From Fodinibacter luteus (lineage in GTDB: Bacteria; Actinomycetota; Actinomycetes; Actinomycetales; Dermatophilaceae): DNA of 64,000 bases. The stretch covers positions 186,001-250,000 of the forward strand of contig NZ_BAABGM010000013.1 in the NCBI RefSeq assembly GCF_039541575.1, read 5' to 3'. Below the pieces are notes generated by a model, which was not told where the DNA came from, made no database searches, and worked only from the letters and a program-made list of their open reading frames with translations. The number at the start of each line of letters is the position of its first letter. Position 1 is the stretch's first letter. Positions 8,249 to 17,373 of this stretch are shown piece by piece. The translations under genes were made by a program, and so were the position numbers.

Positions 8249-11200
8249 TCAGGCAATGCAGCGTGGACCGAGGAGCACCTTGAGGTCGCCGAAGAGCGCC
8301 TCGGTGGCGTTGACCCGGAAGGCCGGGTCGAGCCGGATCTCCACGGACCGCCCCGGCTTGACGAGCCGCAGGTGCACCTCGGTCGTGCCCGGGTGGTTGG
8401 TGAGCACCCCCTTGAGCTCCTCGATGCGCTGCGAGGTGGCCCGCACCGTCTCCATCGTGACGACGACCGGCCCGCGCGGGCCATCGCTGACGTCGGGGAG
8501 CGTGAGCTCCTGCGCGTAGATCGAAACGGTGTCGTCGCGCCGGTTGACCTTGCCGCGGACGACGGCGACGGTGTCCTGCTGCAGCATCGGCCCCACCGTC
8601 ATGTAGGCGCTGGGGAAGAACAGGCACTCGATCGAGCCGGCGAGGTCCTCGACCGTCGCGATCGCCCAGAGGTCGCCCTTCTTCGTGCGTTTGACCTGCA
8701 GCCCGGTGATGAGGCCCGCCACGGTGACCATCGAACCCTCGGGCCGGCCGCCCTCGTCGGCGGTGAGCGCCGCGATCTGGGTGTCGGCGTGCTGGGTGAG
8801 CACGTGCTCGACCCCGAACAGCGGGTGGTCCGAGACGTAGAGCCCGAGCATCTCGCGCTCGAAGGACAGCAGGGTCGACTTGTCCCACTCGACGCCGGGC
8901 ACCTGGCTCAGGCCCATGAGGTCGGCCCCGGAGTCACCGGCCGAGTCGTCGCCGAAGGCTCCGAAGAGGCTGTCCTGGCCGATGGCCTCCTGGCGCTTGA
9001 CGGCGACGAACGCGTCGACGTACTCCTCGTGGACCCGCAGCAGGCCCATCCGCGTCTCGGCGAGGCCGTCGAAGGCCCCACCCTTGATGAGCGACTCGAT
9101 GGTGCGCTTGTTGCACACGACCGCCGGGACCTTCGACATGAAGTCGCGGAAGGAGGTGAAGCGGCCCTTGTCCTCGCGGGCCGCGATGATCGCCTCGACG
9201 ACGTTGTGGCCGACGTTGCGGATCGCCTGGAGCCCGAAGCGGATGTCGGTGCCGACCGCGGCGAACTGCCCGATCGAGTCGTTGACGTCGGGCGGCAGCA
9301 CCTTGATGCCCATCCGGCGGCACTCGCCGAGGTAGAGGGCCGACTTGTCCTTGTCGTCGCCGACCGAGGTGAGCAGCGCCGCCATGTACTCGGCGGGGTA
9401 GTTGGCCTTGAGGTAACCCGTCCAGTACGACACGAGCCCGTAGGCGGCCGTGTGCGCCTTGTTGAACGCGTAGTCCGAGAAGGGCACGAGCACGCTCCAC
9501 AGCGCGGCGATCGACGCCTCGGTGAAGCCCTTGGCCTTCATCCCCTCGGAGAAGGGGACGTACTCGGCGTCGAGCACCTCCTTCTTCTTCTTGCCCATGG
9601 CCCGGCGCAGCAGGTCGGCGTTGCCGAGCGTGTAGCCGGCGAGCTTCTGGGCGATCTCCATGACCTGCTCCTGGTAGATGACCAGGCCGTAGGTCGTGCC
9701 GAGGATCGGGGCGAGCGCCTCGACCATCTCGGGCTGCAGCTTGCCCTCGAGCTGCGGGTCGAGCGGGGTGAGCGCCTGCTTGCCGTTCTTGCGCAGGGCG
9801 AAGTTCGTGTGCGCGTTGACGCCCATCGGGCCGGGACGGTAGAGCGCGAGCGCGGCCGAGATGTCCTCGAAGTTGTCGGGCTGCATCAGCTTGAGCAGGG
9901 TGCGCATGCCGCCCCCGTCGAGCTGGAAGACGCCGAGGGTGTCCCCGCGCGAGAGCAGCTCGTAGGTGGCCGGGTCGGTCATGTCCTTGGACAGCGCGTC
10001 GAGGTCGACGTCCTCGCCCCGGTTGCTGCGCACGTTCGCGATCGCGTCGTCGAGGATCGTGAGGTTGCGCAGGCCGAGGAAGTCCATCTTGACCAGGCCG
10101 AGGGCCTCGCAGCTCGGGTAGTCGAACTGGGTGATGACCTGGCCGTCCTGGAGCCGCCGCATGATCGGGATGACGTCGACGAGCGGCTCGCTGCTCATGA
10201 TGACGCCCGCGGCGTGCACGCCCCACTGGCGCTTGAGCCCCTCGAGCCCCTTCGCGGTCTCGACGACCTCCTGGAGGTGCTGCTCCTGGGCGACGAGGTC
10301 GCGGAACTCCTTGCCCTCGGCGTAGCGCGCGTGCCCCGGGTCGTAGATGCCCGACAGCGGCACGCCCTTGCCCATGACGTCCGGCGGCATCGCCTTGGTC
10401 AGCTGCTCTCCGACCGAGAACGGGTGGCCCATGACCCGGGCGGCGTCCTTGACCGCCTGCTTCGCCTTGATCGTGCCGTAGGTGACGATCTGCGCGACCC
10501 GGTCGCTGCCGTACTTCTCCGTGACGTAGCGGATGACCTCACCACGGCGACGCTCGTCGAAGTCGACGTCGAAGTCGGGCATCGACATCCGCTCGGGGTT
10601 GAGGAAGCGCTCGAAGATCAGCCCGTGCGGGACCGGGTCGAGGTCGGTGATCTTCATCGCGTAGGCGCACATCGAGCCCGCGCCGGAGCCGCGGCCCGGC
10701 CCGACCCGGATGCCGTGGTCCTTGGCCCAGGTGATGAAGTCGGCGACGACGAGGAAGTACGAGGCGTAGCCCTTGGAGACGATGACCTCGGTCTCGAAGG
10801 CCGCCTGCCTCGTCGCGTAGTCGGGGATGCCGCCGGGGAAGCGCTCGTGCAGGCCGCGCTGGACCTCCTTGACGAACCAGCTCTCGGCGTTCTCGCCCGG
10901 GGGGCAGGGGAAGTCCGGCATGAACCGCCCCTCGCCCTCGGTGAACGAGACGTCGCACATCTCGGCGATGAGCAGCGTGTTGTCGCAGGCCTCGGGCAGC
11001 TCGCGCCACGTGTGCCGCATCTCGGCGGGGCTCTTGAGGTAGAAGTCGTCGGCGTCGAACTTGAAGCGACCGGGGTCCATGAGCGTCGACCCGGACTGCA
11101 CGCACAGCAGCGCCGAGTGTGCGGTGGCGTCGTCGGGGTGGGTGTAGTGCAGGTCGTTCGTCGCGACGAGCGGCAGGTCGAGCTCGCGGGCGAGCCGCAG

Positions 11201-11872
11201 GAGGTCCTTCTGGACGCGGCGCTCGATGTCGAGGCCGTGGTCCATGAGCTCGCAGAAGTAGTTCTCGGCGCCGAAGATGTCGCGCAGGTCGGATGCCGCC
11301 TGCTTGGCGAGGTCGTACTGCCCGAGCCGGATCCGGGTCTGGATCTCGCCCGACGGGCACCCGGTCGTGGCGACGAGGCCGCGGCCGTAGCGGTCGAGCA
11401 GCTCGCGGTCGACGCGCGGCCACTTCGCGTAGACCTGGTCGAGCGAGGCCTGCGAGTCCATGCGGAAGAGGTTGTGCAGGCCGGTGTTGTCGCGCGCGAG
11501 GAGCGTCATGTGGGTGTAGGCACCCGAGCCGGACACGTCGTCGCCCGGGCTCGTGCGCTCGTCGCCCCACCTCACGCGGGTCTTGTCGGTGCGGTGCGTG
11601 CCGGGGGTGACGTAGGCCTCGACCCCGATGATCGGCTTGACCCCGGTGCCCTGCGCCTTCCTCCAGAACTCGTAGGCCCCGAAGACGTACCCGTGGTCGG
11701 TCGTGGCGAGCGCCGGCATCCCGAGCTCGGCGGCCCGGGCGAACAGGTCGCCGATCCGCGCGGCCCCGTCGAGCATCGAGTACTCGGTGTGCACGTGAAG
11801 GTGGACGAAGCTGTCCGAGCCCTTCGGCCTGCTGGTCGTCGGGGCGGGGCTCGGGGCGGTCGGGGAGGACAT
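8249..11872 (-). CDS. dnaE: DNA polymerase III alpha subunit (replicative)
   Basis: 1207 residues, the usual length of actinobacterial DnaE1. Domains in order: the PHP domain from about residue 22 (HLHVHTEYSMLDGA), which carries proofreading activity in mycobacterial DnaE1; the polymerase core with GRGSGAGSM near 395, the catalytic pair in MPDFDVDFDE near 434 and the third Asp region MDFLGLRNL near 595; helix-hairpin-helix segments (about 830-930); and an OB fold near 1020-1090 (VAGLITGLQVKRTKKGD). It copies the chromosome with the beta clamp and tau complex. It probably forms its own transcription unit; the rluD-like gene ends 57 bp upstream. Confidence 0.96.
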   Translation of the reverse strand: MSSPTAPSPAPTTSRPKGSDSFVHLHVHTEYSMLDGAARIGDLFARAAELGMPALATTDHGYVFGAYEFWRKAQGTGVKPIIGVEAYVTPGTHRTDKTRVRWGDERTSPGDDVSGSGAYTHMTLLARDNTGLHNLFRMDSQASLDQVYAKWPRVDRELLDRYGRGLVATTGCPSGEIQTRIRLGQYDLAKQAASDLRDIFGAENYFCELMDHGLDIERRVQKDLLRLARELDLPLVATNDLHYTHPDDATAHSALLCVQSGSTLMDPGRFKFDADDFYLKSPAEMRHTWRELPEACDNTLLIAEMCDVSFTEGEGRFMPDFPCPPGENAESWFVKEVQRGLHERFPGGIPDYATRQAAFETEVIVSKGYASYFLVVADFITWAKDHGIRVGPGRGSGAGSMCAYAMKITDLDPVPHGLIFERFLNPERMSMPDFDVDFDERRRGEVIRYVTEKYGSDRVAQIVTYGTIKAKQAVKDAARVMGHPFSVGEQLTKAMPPDVMGKGVPLSGIYDPGHARYAEGKEFRDLVAQEQHLQEVVETAKGLEGLKRQWGVHAAGVIMSSEPLVDVIPIMRRLQDGQVITQFDYPSCEALGLVKMDFLGLRNLTILDDAIANVRSNRGEDVDLDALSKDMTDPATYELLSRGDTLGVFQLDGGGMRTLLKLMQPDNFEDISAALALYRPGPMGVNAHTNFALRKNGKQALTPLDPQLEGKLQPEMVEALAPILGTTYGLVIYQEQVMEIAQKLAGYTLGNADLLRRAMGKKKKEVLDAEYVPFSEGMKAKGFTEASIAALWSVLVPFSDYAFNKAHTAAYGLVSYWTGYLKANYPAEYMAALLTSVGDDKDKSALYLGECRRMGIKVLPPDVNDSIGQFAAVGTDIRFGLQAIRNVGHNVVEAIIAAREDKGRFTSFRDFMSKVPAVVCNKRTIESLIKGGAFDGLAETRMGLLRVHEEYVDAFVAVKRQEAIGQDSLFGAFGDDSAGDSGADLMGLSQVPGVEWDKSTLLSFEREMLGLYVSDHPLFGVEHVLTQHADTQIAALTADEGGRPEGSMVTVAGLITGLQVKRTKKGDLWAIATVEDLAGSIECLFFPSAYMTVGPMLQQDTVAVVRGKVNRRDDTVSIYAQELTLPDVSDGPRGPVVVTMETVRATSQRIEELKGVLTNHPGTTEVHLRLVKPGRSVEIRLDPAFRVNATEALFGDLKVLLGPRCIA

Positions 11873-11929
11873 CGCCGACCATCCTAGGTCGCCCCGGGGA
11901 CACCCCTCGGCGTGTCGTGGCCCGTGTCG

Positions 11930-12853
11930 TCAGAGTCGGTCGAGGGCCTGCTGGAGGTCCTGCGGGTAGCCGCTCTCGAAGGTGACCCACTCCCCCGAGC
12001 CCGGGTGCTCGAAGCCCAGCCCGACGGCGTGCAGCCACTGCCGCTCGAGCCCGAGCCGGGCGGCCAGGGTGGGGTCCCCCCCGTAGGTCAGGTCGCCGAC
12101 GCAGGGGTGTCGCACCGCGGCCATGTGCACCCGGATCTGGTGGGTGCGACCCGTCTCGAGGCTGACCTCGAGGAGCGAGGCGTGGCGGAACGCCTCGAGC
12201 AGCTCGTAGTGGGTCACCGCGTGCTTGCCGGAGTCCATGACCGCGAACCGGTAGTCGTGCCCGGGGTGGCGCCCGATCGGCGCGTCGATCGTGCCGACGA
12301 GCGGGTCGGGCAGGCCCTGGACGAGGGTGTGGTACGTCTTGTCGACCCGGCGCTCCTTGAACGCGCGCTTGAGCACGGAGTAGGCCCGCTCGCTCGTGCA
12401 GACGACCATGAGCCCCGAGGTGCCCACGTCGAGGCGAGACACGATGCCCTGCCGCTCGCTCGCCCCGCTCGTGGAGATACGGTAGCCCGCCGCCTTGAGG
12501 CCGGCGAGGACGTTCGGCCCCGTCCACCCGACGCTCGGGTGTGCGGCGACGCCGACCGGCTTGTCGACGACGACGATGTCCTCGTCCTCGTGGACGACCG
12601 TCATCCCCGGCACGGGCTCGGCGACGACCTCGAGGGTCGGGCTCGCGGGGGATGCCGGGAGCTGCACCTCGAGCAGGTCGCCGGCACTGACCCGGTGGCT
12701 CTTGCCGACGCTCGCCGCGTTGACGCTGACGCCGCCGTCGGCGGCGAGGTCGGCGGCTCGGGTGCGCGAGAGCCCGAACAGGCGCGCGATCGCGGCGTCG
12801 ACCCGCTCACCCTCGAGGCCGTCCGGGACGAGGACCGTGCGGGCGTCAGCCAT
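11930..12853 (-). CDS. rluD: RluA family 23S rRNA pseudouridine synthase (RluD-like)
   Basis: 307 residues from the ATG at 12853. An S4 RNA-binding domain covers about residues 12-65 (RVDAAIARLFGLSRTRAADLAADGGVSVN). The catalytic domain has the conserved SRLDVGTSGLMVV with catalytic Asp near residue 140, and GRTHQIRVHMA near 245. The enzyme isomerises uridines in 23S rRNA helix 69 (positions 1911/1915/1917 in E. coli numbering). Its start overlaps the lspA stop by 8 nt; this lspA-rluD pairing is common in actinobacteria. RluD is assigned by context and family resemblance; another RluA-type specificity is possible. Confidence 0.88.
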   Translation of the reverse strand: MADARTVLVPDGLEGERVDAAIARLFGLSRTRAADLAADGGVSVNAASVGKSHRVSAGDLLEVQLPASPASPTLEVVAEPVPGMTVVHEDEDIVVVDKPVGVAAHPSVGWTGPNVLAGLKAAGYRISTSGASERQGIVSRLDVGTSGLMVVCTSERAYSVLKRAFKERRVDKTYHTLVQGLPDPLVGTIDAPIGRHPGHDYRFAVMDSGKHAVTHYELLEAFRHASLLEVSLETGRTHQIRVHMAAVRHPCVGDLTYGGDPTLAARLGLERQWLHAVGLGFEHPGSGEWVTFESGYPQDLQQALDRL

Positions 12854-13427
12854 CCGCGTGCTCGGCGCGGTGCACCGGTCCGGCGATCGAGGTGCCGCGG
12901 TAGGCCAGCACCATGATGATCCCCGCCCCCACGACGATGGCGATGTCCGCGACGTTGCCGACGAACCAGCCGAAGTAGTCGATGAAGTCGACGACGTGGC
13001 CGCGGCCCGGGCCGGGCTCGCGGAAGAAGCGGTCGACGAGGTTGCCGAGCGCGCCACCGAGCAGCAGGCCGAGGGCGACGGCCCAGGGCGTGTTGCCGAC
13101 CCGGCGGGCACCGACGACGACCCACACGAGGATGGCGACCGAGACGGCCGTGAGCACCCACGTCGCGCCGTCGCCGATGGAGAAGGCCGCGCCCGGGTTG
13201 CGGATGAGGTTGAGCCTGATGCCGGAGCCGAGGAGGTCGACCTTCTCGCCCGGCGTCAGCGACCGCAGGGCCCACACCTTGGTGGCCTGGTCGAGCACGA
13301 GGACGACGGCCGCGAGCCCGAGCAGGACGGCGTACAGCCGCCGCCGGCCTGCGGACGGGTGGTCCGGGGCCGGCGTGGACGGGCTGGGGTGGACGGGCGT
13401 CAGCGGCGTTCCTGCTTCATCTTGCAT
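12846..13427 (-). CDS. lspA: Lipoprotein signal peptidase (signal peptidase II)
   Basis: 193 residues from the ATG at 13427 (an ATG at 13436 is also possible). After a Pro-rich cytoplasmic start there are four membrane spans. The catalytic aspartates are visible in GNLVDRFF (near residue 130) and GNVADIAIV (near 160), and NLIRNPGAAFS is the conserved N-R-G-A-F segment. It cleaves prolipoproteins before the lipidated Cys in the membrane. Its 5' end overlaps the end of the DksA-type gene by about 28 nt and its 3' end overlaps rluD, so the three genes are probably co-transcribed. Confidence 0.95.
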   Translation of the reverse strand: MQDEAGTPLTPVHPSPSTPAPDHPSAGRRRLYAVLLGLAAVVLVLDQATKVWALRSLTPGEKVDLLGSGIRLNLIRNPGAAFSIGDGATWVLTAVSVAILVWVVVGARRVGNTPWAVALGLLLGGALGNLVDRFFREPGPGRGHVVDFIDYFGWFVGNVADIAIVVGAGIIMVLAYRGTSIAGPVHRAEHADG

Positions 13428-14554
13428 GGCATGCATAGGGTCGCACGAGGAGCGGCCTGGAGCCTAAGCTTGCCGATCGGGTTGCCGCAGGACTCGCAGA
13501 TGCCGTAGCTGCCGTCGTCGAGCCGCTCGAGCGCGTGCTCGGTCTGGAGGAGCATCTCGCGGGCGTTGTTGGCGAGGGAGATCTCCTGCTCGCGCTCGTA
13601 GGTCTTCGCCCCGGCGTCGGCCTGGTCGTCGCCGGCACCGTCGCCCGAGTCGCGCATGAGGTCGACGAGGTCGCTCTCGGCGTCCCGGAGCTCGGTGCGC
13701 AGCTGGGCGATGTCGTGCTCGAGCTCGGCGCGGACCTCACGCAGCTCCTTGGCGGTCCACGGCGACTCGTCGTCGCGGACGGCAAGCACCTGCTTCGCGG
13801 CCTTGCGGGGTGCGGTGGTCCGGCGTGCGGAAGCCGGGGCGGAGGGTGCGGCGTCGGTCACGGGCGTTGCCTTCCGGGGAGTGGTGGTCGTCGCGGCCGT
13901 CGCCGTCGTCGTGGTCGCGGCGGCCTTCGTGGGTCGAGCGGCCTTCGCCCCTGGAGCCTTGGCCGCCGACGTCTTGGCCGCCGGAGCCTTCTTCGCGGGC
14001 GACGTCTTGGTCGTTGCCGCCTTCGCGGAAGCCGCCGTGGTCGCCGGAGCCTTCTTCGCGGGCGACGTCCTGGTCGTCGCAGACTTCGCTGGAGCCGCCG
14101 TGGTCGCCGGTGCGGCCTTCGCCGTCGACCTCGCGGGCGTGGACGCCTTCTTCGCGGGAGCCGCCTTCGTCGTCGGCGCGGCCTTCGCCGTCGGCCTCGC
14201 GGACGCCGAGCCCTTCTTCGCGGGAGCCGCCTTCGTCGCCGGTGCGGCCTTCGCCGTCGACCTCGCGGACGCCGACGCCTTCTTCGCGGGAGCCGCCTTC
14301 GTCGCCGCAGCCCTCGTGGCCGCGGCCTTCGTGGCCGCGGCCCTCGTGGTCGTCTTCGCCGCGGGCCTGGCCTTGGTCGCCCGGGCCTTGGGTGCCGCCT
14401 TCTTCGCGGGAGCCTTCGCTGCCGAGCCCGTGGCCCTCTCCCCCGCCGCGCCCGTCGAGGAGGTGGTCGTGGACTGACCGCCCCGGCCCCCGACCGCCTT
14501 GCGCGCCGTCGCGGCGGCCTGCCTGGCCACGGACAACGCGAGCTTGGCAACCAT
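13400..14554 (-). CDS. DksA/TraR zinc-finger protein with long Lys/Ala-rich N-terminal tail
   Basis: 384 residues. The C-terminal about 120 residues form a TraR/DksA unit: coiled coil from WTAKELREVRAEL through QTEHALERLDDGSYG, then a C4 zinc finger CESC...CMPC (about residues 350-375). Before it, about 230 residues are an Ala/Lys/Thr-rich tail with histone H1-like AAPAKKA and SPAKKAP motifs; around residues 90-160 a roughly 22-residue unit repeats three times. DksA-type proteins act in the RNA polymerase secondary channel; the tail probably binds DNA non-specifically. The coiled-coil tip lacks an obvious DxxDxA motif, so ppGpp-type action is uncertain. Clustered with lspA and rluD. Confidence 0.85.
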   Translation of the reverse strand: MVAKLALSVARQAAATARKAVGGRGGQSTTTSSTGAAGERATGSAAKAPAKKAAPKARATKARPAAKTTTRAAATKAAATRAAATKAAPAKKASASARSTAKAAPATKAAPAKKGSASARPTAKAAPTTKAAPAKKASTPARSTAKAAPATTAAPAKSATTRTSPAKKAPATTAASAKAATTKTSPAKKAPAAKTSAAKAPGAKAARPTKAAATTTTATAATTTTPRKATPVTDAAPSAPASARRTTAPRKAAKQVLAVRDDESPWTAKELREVRAELEHDIAQLRTELRDAESDLVDLMRDSGDGAGDDQADAGAKTYEREQEISLANNAREMLLQTEHALERLDDGSYGICESCGNPIGKLRLQAAPRATLCMPCKMKQERR

Positions 14555-14696
14555 GTGGACCCACTTCCCGGGTGAACGCCGGGGCTCCGTCGGCCCTGAC
14601 TGGTGGGGCGAGGATACGGGGTGCGCCTGCCTGCCTCAACGGCGGCACGCGGATGCGGAGCGGTCCCGTCGCCCCAGCACCCGGGGCGCGGACGGG

Positions 14697-14732
14697 GACG
14701 ACGGGCCCGGCCACGTGGCCGGGCCCGTCGTC
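14697..14732. terminator. 36-bp perfect palindrome after divIVA
   Basis: 18 bases at 14697-14714 are exactly complementary to 14715-14732 (core CGGGCCCGGCCAC). It starts 19 bp beyond the divIVA stop on the minus strand and precedes the DksA-type gene, so it probably terminates divIVA mRNA. Confidence 0.75.
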
Positions 14733-14751
14733 GGGTCGTCGCGCTCGGGCG

Positions 14752-16290
14752 TCAGCCCTGGTGCTCGGGCTGGGGCTGCGCGGCCTCCTCGTCCTGTGCC
14801 GCCTCGTCCGTCGCAGCGTCGGCACCGGTGTTCTTGAGCTCGGCGAGCTGGCCCTGGATGTAGGTGTGCAGCCGCGAGCGGTAGTCGCGCTCGAACCCAC
14901 TCAGCTCCTCGATCTTGCGCTCGAGCAGGCCACGCTCACGGCCGAGCTCCTCGAGCACCGCCGCCTTCTTCTGCTGGGCCTCGGCGACCATCCCGGTCGA
15001 GCGCTCGCGAGCCTCCGTGAGCATCTCCTCGCGCTGGGCGGTCGCGGTCGAGAGCATCTCGTCGCGCTGGGCGGTCGCCGTCGACACCATCTCCTCGCTC
15101 TCGGCGGTCGCGGTCGAGAGCATCTCGTCGCGCTGGGCCGTCGCGGTCGAGAGCATCTCGTCGCGCTGGGCCGTCGCGGTCGAGAGCATCTCGTCGCGCT
15201 GGGCGGTCGCCGTCGAGAGCATCTCGTCGCGCTGGGCGGTCGCCGTCGAGATGAGCTCGTCGTGCTGCGCCTGGGCGGTGCTGATGAGCTCGTCGTGGCG
15301 GGCCTGACCGGTCGACACGAGCTCGTCGTGGCGACGCTGGCCCTCGGCCACGAGCTCGTCACGCCGGGCCTCACCGGCCGAGACGTGCTCGTCGTGCAGC
15401 CGCTGGGCGAGGGCGATGACCCCGGCGGCGCTGGCGCCACCTCCCGCACCGGCGAGGGCGGCGGCGCCGGAGGCACCGTCGGCGTCGGACTGGGCCCGCT
15501 CCGCGGCGGCGCGCTCGGCCTCCTCGGCCCGGCTCTCCGCAGCCGCGATCCGGTTCTGGGCGTCCTGCTCGACCTCCTGGAGGCGGGCGCGCAGGGTCAC
15601 GAGCTCCTCGTCGGTCTGCGAGCCGGCCGCCTCGCGGGCGGCTGCACGCTCGGCGTCCTCCTGCTGGAGGCGGGCGGCCTCCTGCTCGCGCTCGGTCCGC
15701 AGGGCCGCCAGCTCGTCACGGCTCGTGCCGAGGTCTTCCTCGAGCTCCTGCACCCGGGTCTGGAGCTGCCCGGCGCGCTCCTCGAGCTGGGTGTTGGCGG
15801 CCTCGAGGGCCGTCGCCCTCTCCACGGCCTCGGCGGTCTGGGCCTCGAGCTCGGCGTTGCGGTGCTCGAGCTGGCCGACCCTGCCCTGCAGCTCGGCGTT
15901 GCGCACCTCGATGTCGCCGCTCTTGTTCTCGAACTCGCCGAGGCGGGCGGTGAGCTCGCTGTGCGTGCCCTCGAGCTCGCTCACCTTCGCGGTGAGGTCA
16001 CTGCGGGTGCCCTCGAGCTCGGCGACCCGGGCGGCGAGCGTGGCGTTCTTCGAGCGCAGCTCGTCGAGGTCCTTGGTGGCGGCGCCGGGCACCTGGCTCG
16101 TGACCGGCATCCCCTTGCCCTCGAGCACGGTGTCGAGCTCGCCGCGCAGGTCGTCGGACTCCTTGGTCATCCGGCGCATCTCGGCGACGATGTCGTCGAG
16201 GAAGTCATCGACCTCGCGCTCGTCGTACCCCCGACGGAACTGGGTCTGGGTGAACGTCTTGTTGAGGACGTCCTCGGGCGTGAGAGCCAT
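14752..16290 (-). CDS. divIVA: DivIVA/Wag31 polar growth protein with expanded coiled-coil repeats
   Basis: 512 residues from the ATG at 16290, preceded by AGGAG. The N-terminal membrane-binding domain is typical: MALTPEDVLNKTFTQTQFRRGYDEREVDDFLDDI. The rest is long coiled coil. About residues 160-245 are nearly pure Leu/Glu heptads, and about residues 298-435 hold some thirteen 11-residue units of the RDEMLSTATAQ type. DivIVA assembles at curved membrane and recruits the polar cell wall machinery. At 512 residues it is about twice the length of mycobacterial Wag31. It follows yggT and sepF in the usual post-ftsZ order, but a 213-bp gap suggests its own promoter. Confidence 0.93.
   Translation of the reverse strand: MALTPEDVLNKTFTQTQFRRGYDEREVDDFLDDIVAEMRRMTKESDDLRGELDTVLEGKGMPVTSQVPGAATKDLDELRSKNATLAARVAELEGTRSDLTAKVSELEGTHSELTARLGEFENKSGDIEVRNAELQGRVGQLEHRNAELEAQTAEAVERATALEAANTQLEERAGQLQTRVQELEEDLGTSRDELAALRTEREQEAARLQQEDAERAAAREAAGSQTDEELVTLRARLQEVEQDAQNRIAAAESRAEEAERAAAERAQSDADGASGAAALAGAGGGASAAGVIALAQRLHDEHVSAGEARRDELVAEGQRRHDELVSTGQARHDELISTAQAQHDELISTATAQRDEMLSTATAQRDEMLSTATAQRDEMLSTATAQRDEMLSTATAESEEMVSTATAQRDEMLSTATAQREEMLTEARERSTGMVAEAQQKKAAVLEELGRERGLLERKIEELSGFERDYRSRLHTYIQGQLAELKNTGADAATDEAAQDEEAAQPQPEHQG
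14990..15398 (-). repeat. 33-bp in-frame tandem repeats inside divIVA
   Basis: About thirteen units of 33 bp, each encoding 11 residues. Four consecutive units are nearly identical at DNA level (15108-15240; core GCATCTCGTCGCGCTGGG). Units diverge towards both ends. An 11-residue (hendecad) period closely matches three turns of alpha helix, so changes in copy number would lengthen the coiled coil without breaking its phase. Confidence 0.9.
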
Positions 16291-16503
16291 GTTCAACTCC
16301 TGTGGGCGGCCAGTGGGTCTCGGTCACCGGTCCGGTGCACGAGCGCACGGGGGCGCGGGGAGGCACCGGTTCCGGACTTGTCAGACTACGCGAATTGGCC
16401 CTGCCGGCGTCAGCCGGTGAGTTGCGCACCACTCCACGGGCTCTCGTCCCCGCCGGCGCCGACCGCGGCCGGCCGCCCGGGTTCCCTTGGGGCAGAACAC
16501 TCC

Positions 16504-16779
16504 TCAGAGGATGAGAAGGAGGATGTAGACGAGGAAGAACAGGACCATGAACGACAGGTCGATCGAGACCCCGCCCAGCCGCAACGGGGGGACGACCTTG
16601 CGCAGGGCCCGCAGCGGCGGCTCGGTGAGCGTGTAGACGGGCTCGGCGACGAGCAGCGCGGCACCGCGGGGTCGCCACTCGCGCGCGAAGATGCGGATCC
16701 AGTCGAAGACGACGCGCCCGATGAGCACGAGGAAGTACAGGAAGACGACGAAGTGCAGGACCCCGCGCACGGCATTCAT
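16504..16779 (-). CDS. yggT: YggT family membrane protein
   Basis: 91 residues with two membrane spans (about 5-25 and 70-90) and the conserved mid-region DWIRIF...EPVYTLTEPPLRALRKVVPPL, diagnostic of the YggT family. It sits between sepF and divIVA, the standard actinobacterial and cyanobacterial position. The exact function is unknown; it is thought to help envelope or division processes. The 213 bp between it and divIVA hold no gene and probably carry the divIVA promoter. Confidence 0.9.
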   Translation of the reverse strand: MNAVRGVLHFVVFLYFLVLIGRVVFDWIRIFAREWRPRGAALLVAEPVYTLTEPPLRALRKVVPPLRLGGVSIDLSFMVLFFLVYILLLIL

Positions 16780-16828
16780 GGCAGGCAGTGTGACCGACGT
16801 GGCTGGGCGCCCCGGAACGCGGGGGTCG

Positions 16829-17317
16829 TCAGCTCTGGTTGAACACGCCGCGGCCGGGGACCACCGGGCCCTCCTCGGCGTTGACCTCGACGGTCTCGGG
16901 CGAGAGGAGGAAGACCTTGGAGGTGACCCGCTCGATCGAGCCGTGCAGCCCGAAGACGAGCCCGGCCGCGAAGTCGACGAGCCGCTTGGCGTCGGCGTCG
17001 CTCATGTCGGTGAGGTTCATGATGACCGGCACGCCGTCGCGGAAGTTCTCGCCGATCGTCTTCGCCTCGTTGTACGTGCGCGGGTGGATCGTCGTGATCC
17101 GGGAGAGGCCCCCCACCTCGGGCTGGCTCACGACGTGCGCCACCGCGTGCCGGGTGGGCAGGTGGGTCACCTCGGCGCCCCGGTGCTCGGGGCGCTCCTC
17201 GACGGGGTCGGGGTGCTCGGCGTGCTCGTCGTAGCCCTCGTAGTACTCGTCGTCATAGCGACCCTGGTCCTCGGCGAGGCCCAGGTAGACCATCGTCTTG
17301 CGCAGCGCGCCTGCCAT
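16829..17317 (-). CDS. sepF: Cell division protein SepF
   Basis: 162 residues from the ATG at 17317 with GAGGAG upstream. The N-terminal amphipathic helix MAGALRKTMVYLGLAED binds membrane, an acidic Tyr-rich linker follows, and the C-terminal SepF domain (about residues 70-155) contains TIHPRTYNEAKTIGENFRDG and VIMNLTDMSDADAKRLVDF. SepF tethers FtsZ to the membrane in actinobacteria lacking FtsA, and no ftsA is present in this cluster. The yggS-like gene lies 56 bp upstream. Confidence 0.95.
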   Translation of the reverse strand: MAGALRKTMVYLGLAEDQGRYDDEYYEGYDEHAEHPDPVEERPEHRGAEVTHLPTRHAVAHVVSQPEVGGLSRITTIHPRTYNEAKTIGENFRDGVPVIMNLTDMSDADAKRLVDFAAGLVFGLHGSIERVTSKVFLLSPETVEVNAEEGPVVPGRGVFNQS

Positions 17318-17373
17318 TGAGTGCTCCTCGGTCGTCGGCCCCGCCCATTCGGCGCCGTGCGTCGTGACCGAAG

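Noticed and set aside
8150..11887. Very long plus-strand open frame opposite dnaE
   Set aside because: Arg/Asp/Val/Leu-rich translation without domains. It is a mirror of dnaE codon bias (stop-poor antisense frame), while dnaE on the minus strand is complete and well conserved.
14990..15398. Regular repeats as a possible CRISPR array
   Set aside because: The 33-bp units are contiguous, in frame with divIVA and have no unique spacers.
13810..16842. 1010-codon plus-strand frame opposite dksA-type gene and divIVA
   Set aside because: Low-complexity Pro/Ser/Arg sequence produced by reading the repeat-rich genes backwards. No motif and no ribosome binding site.
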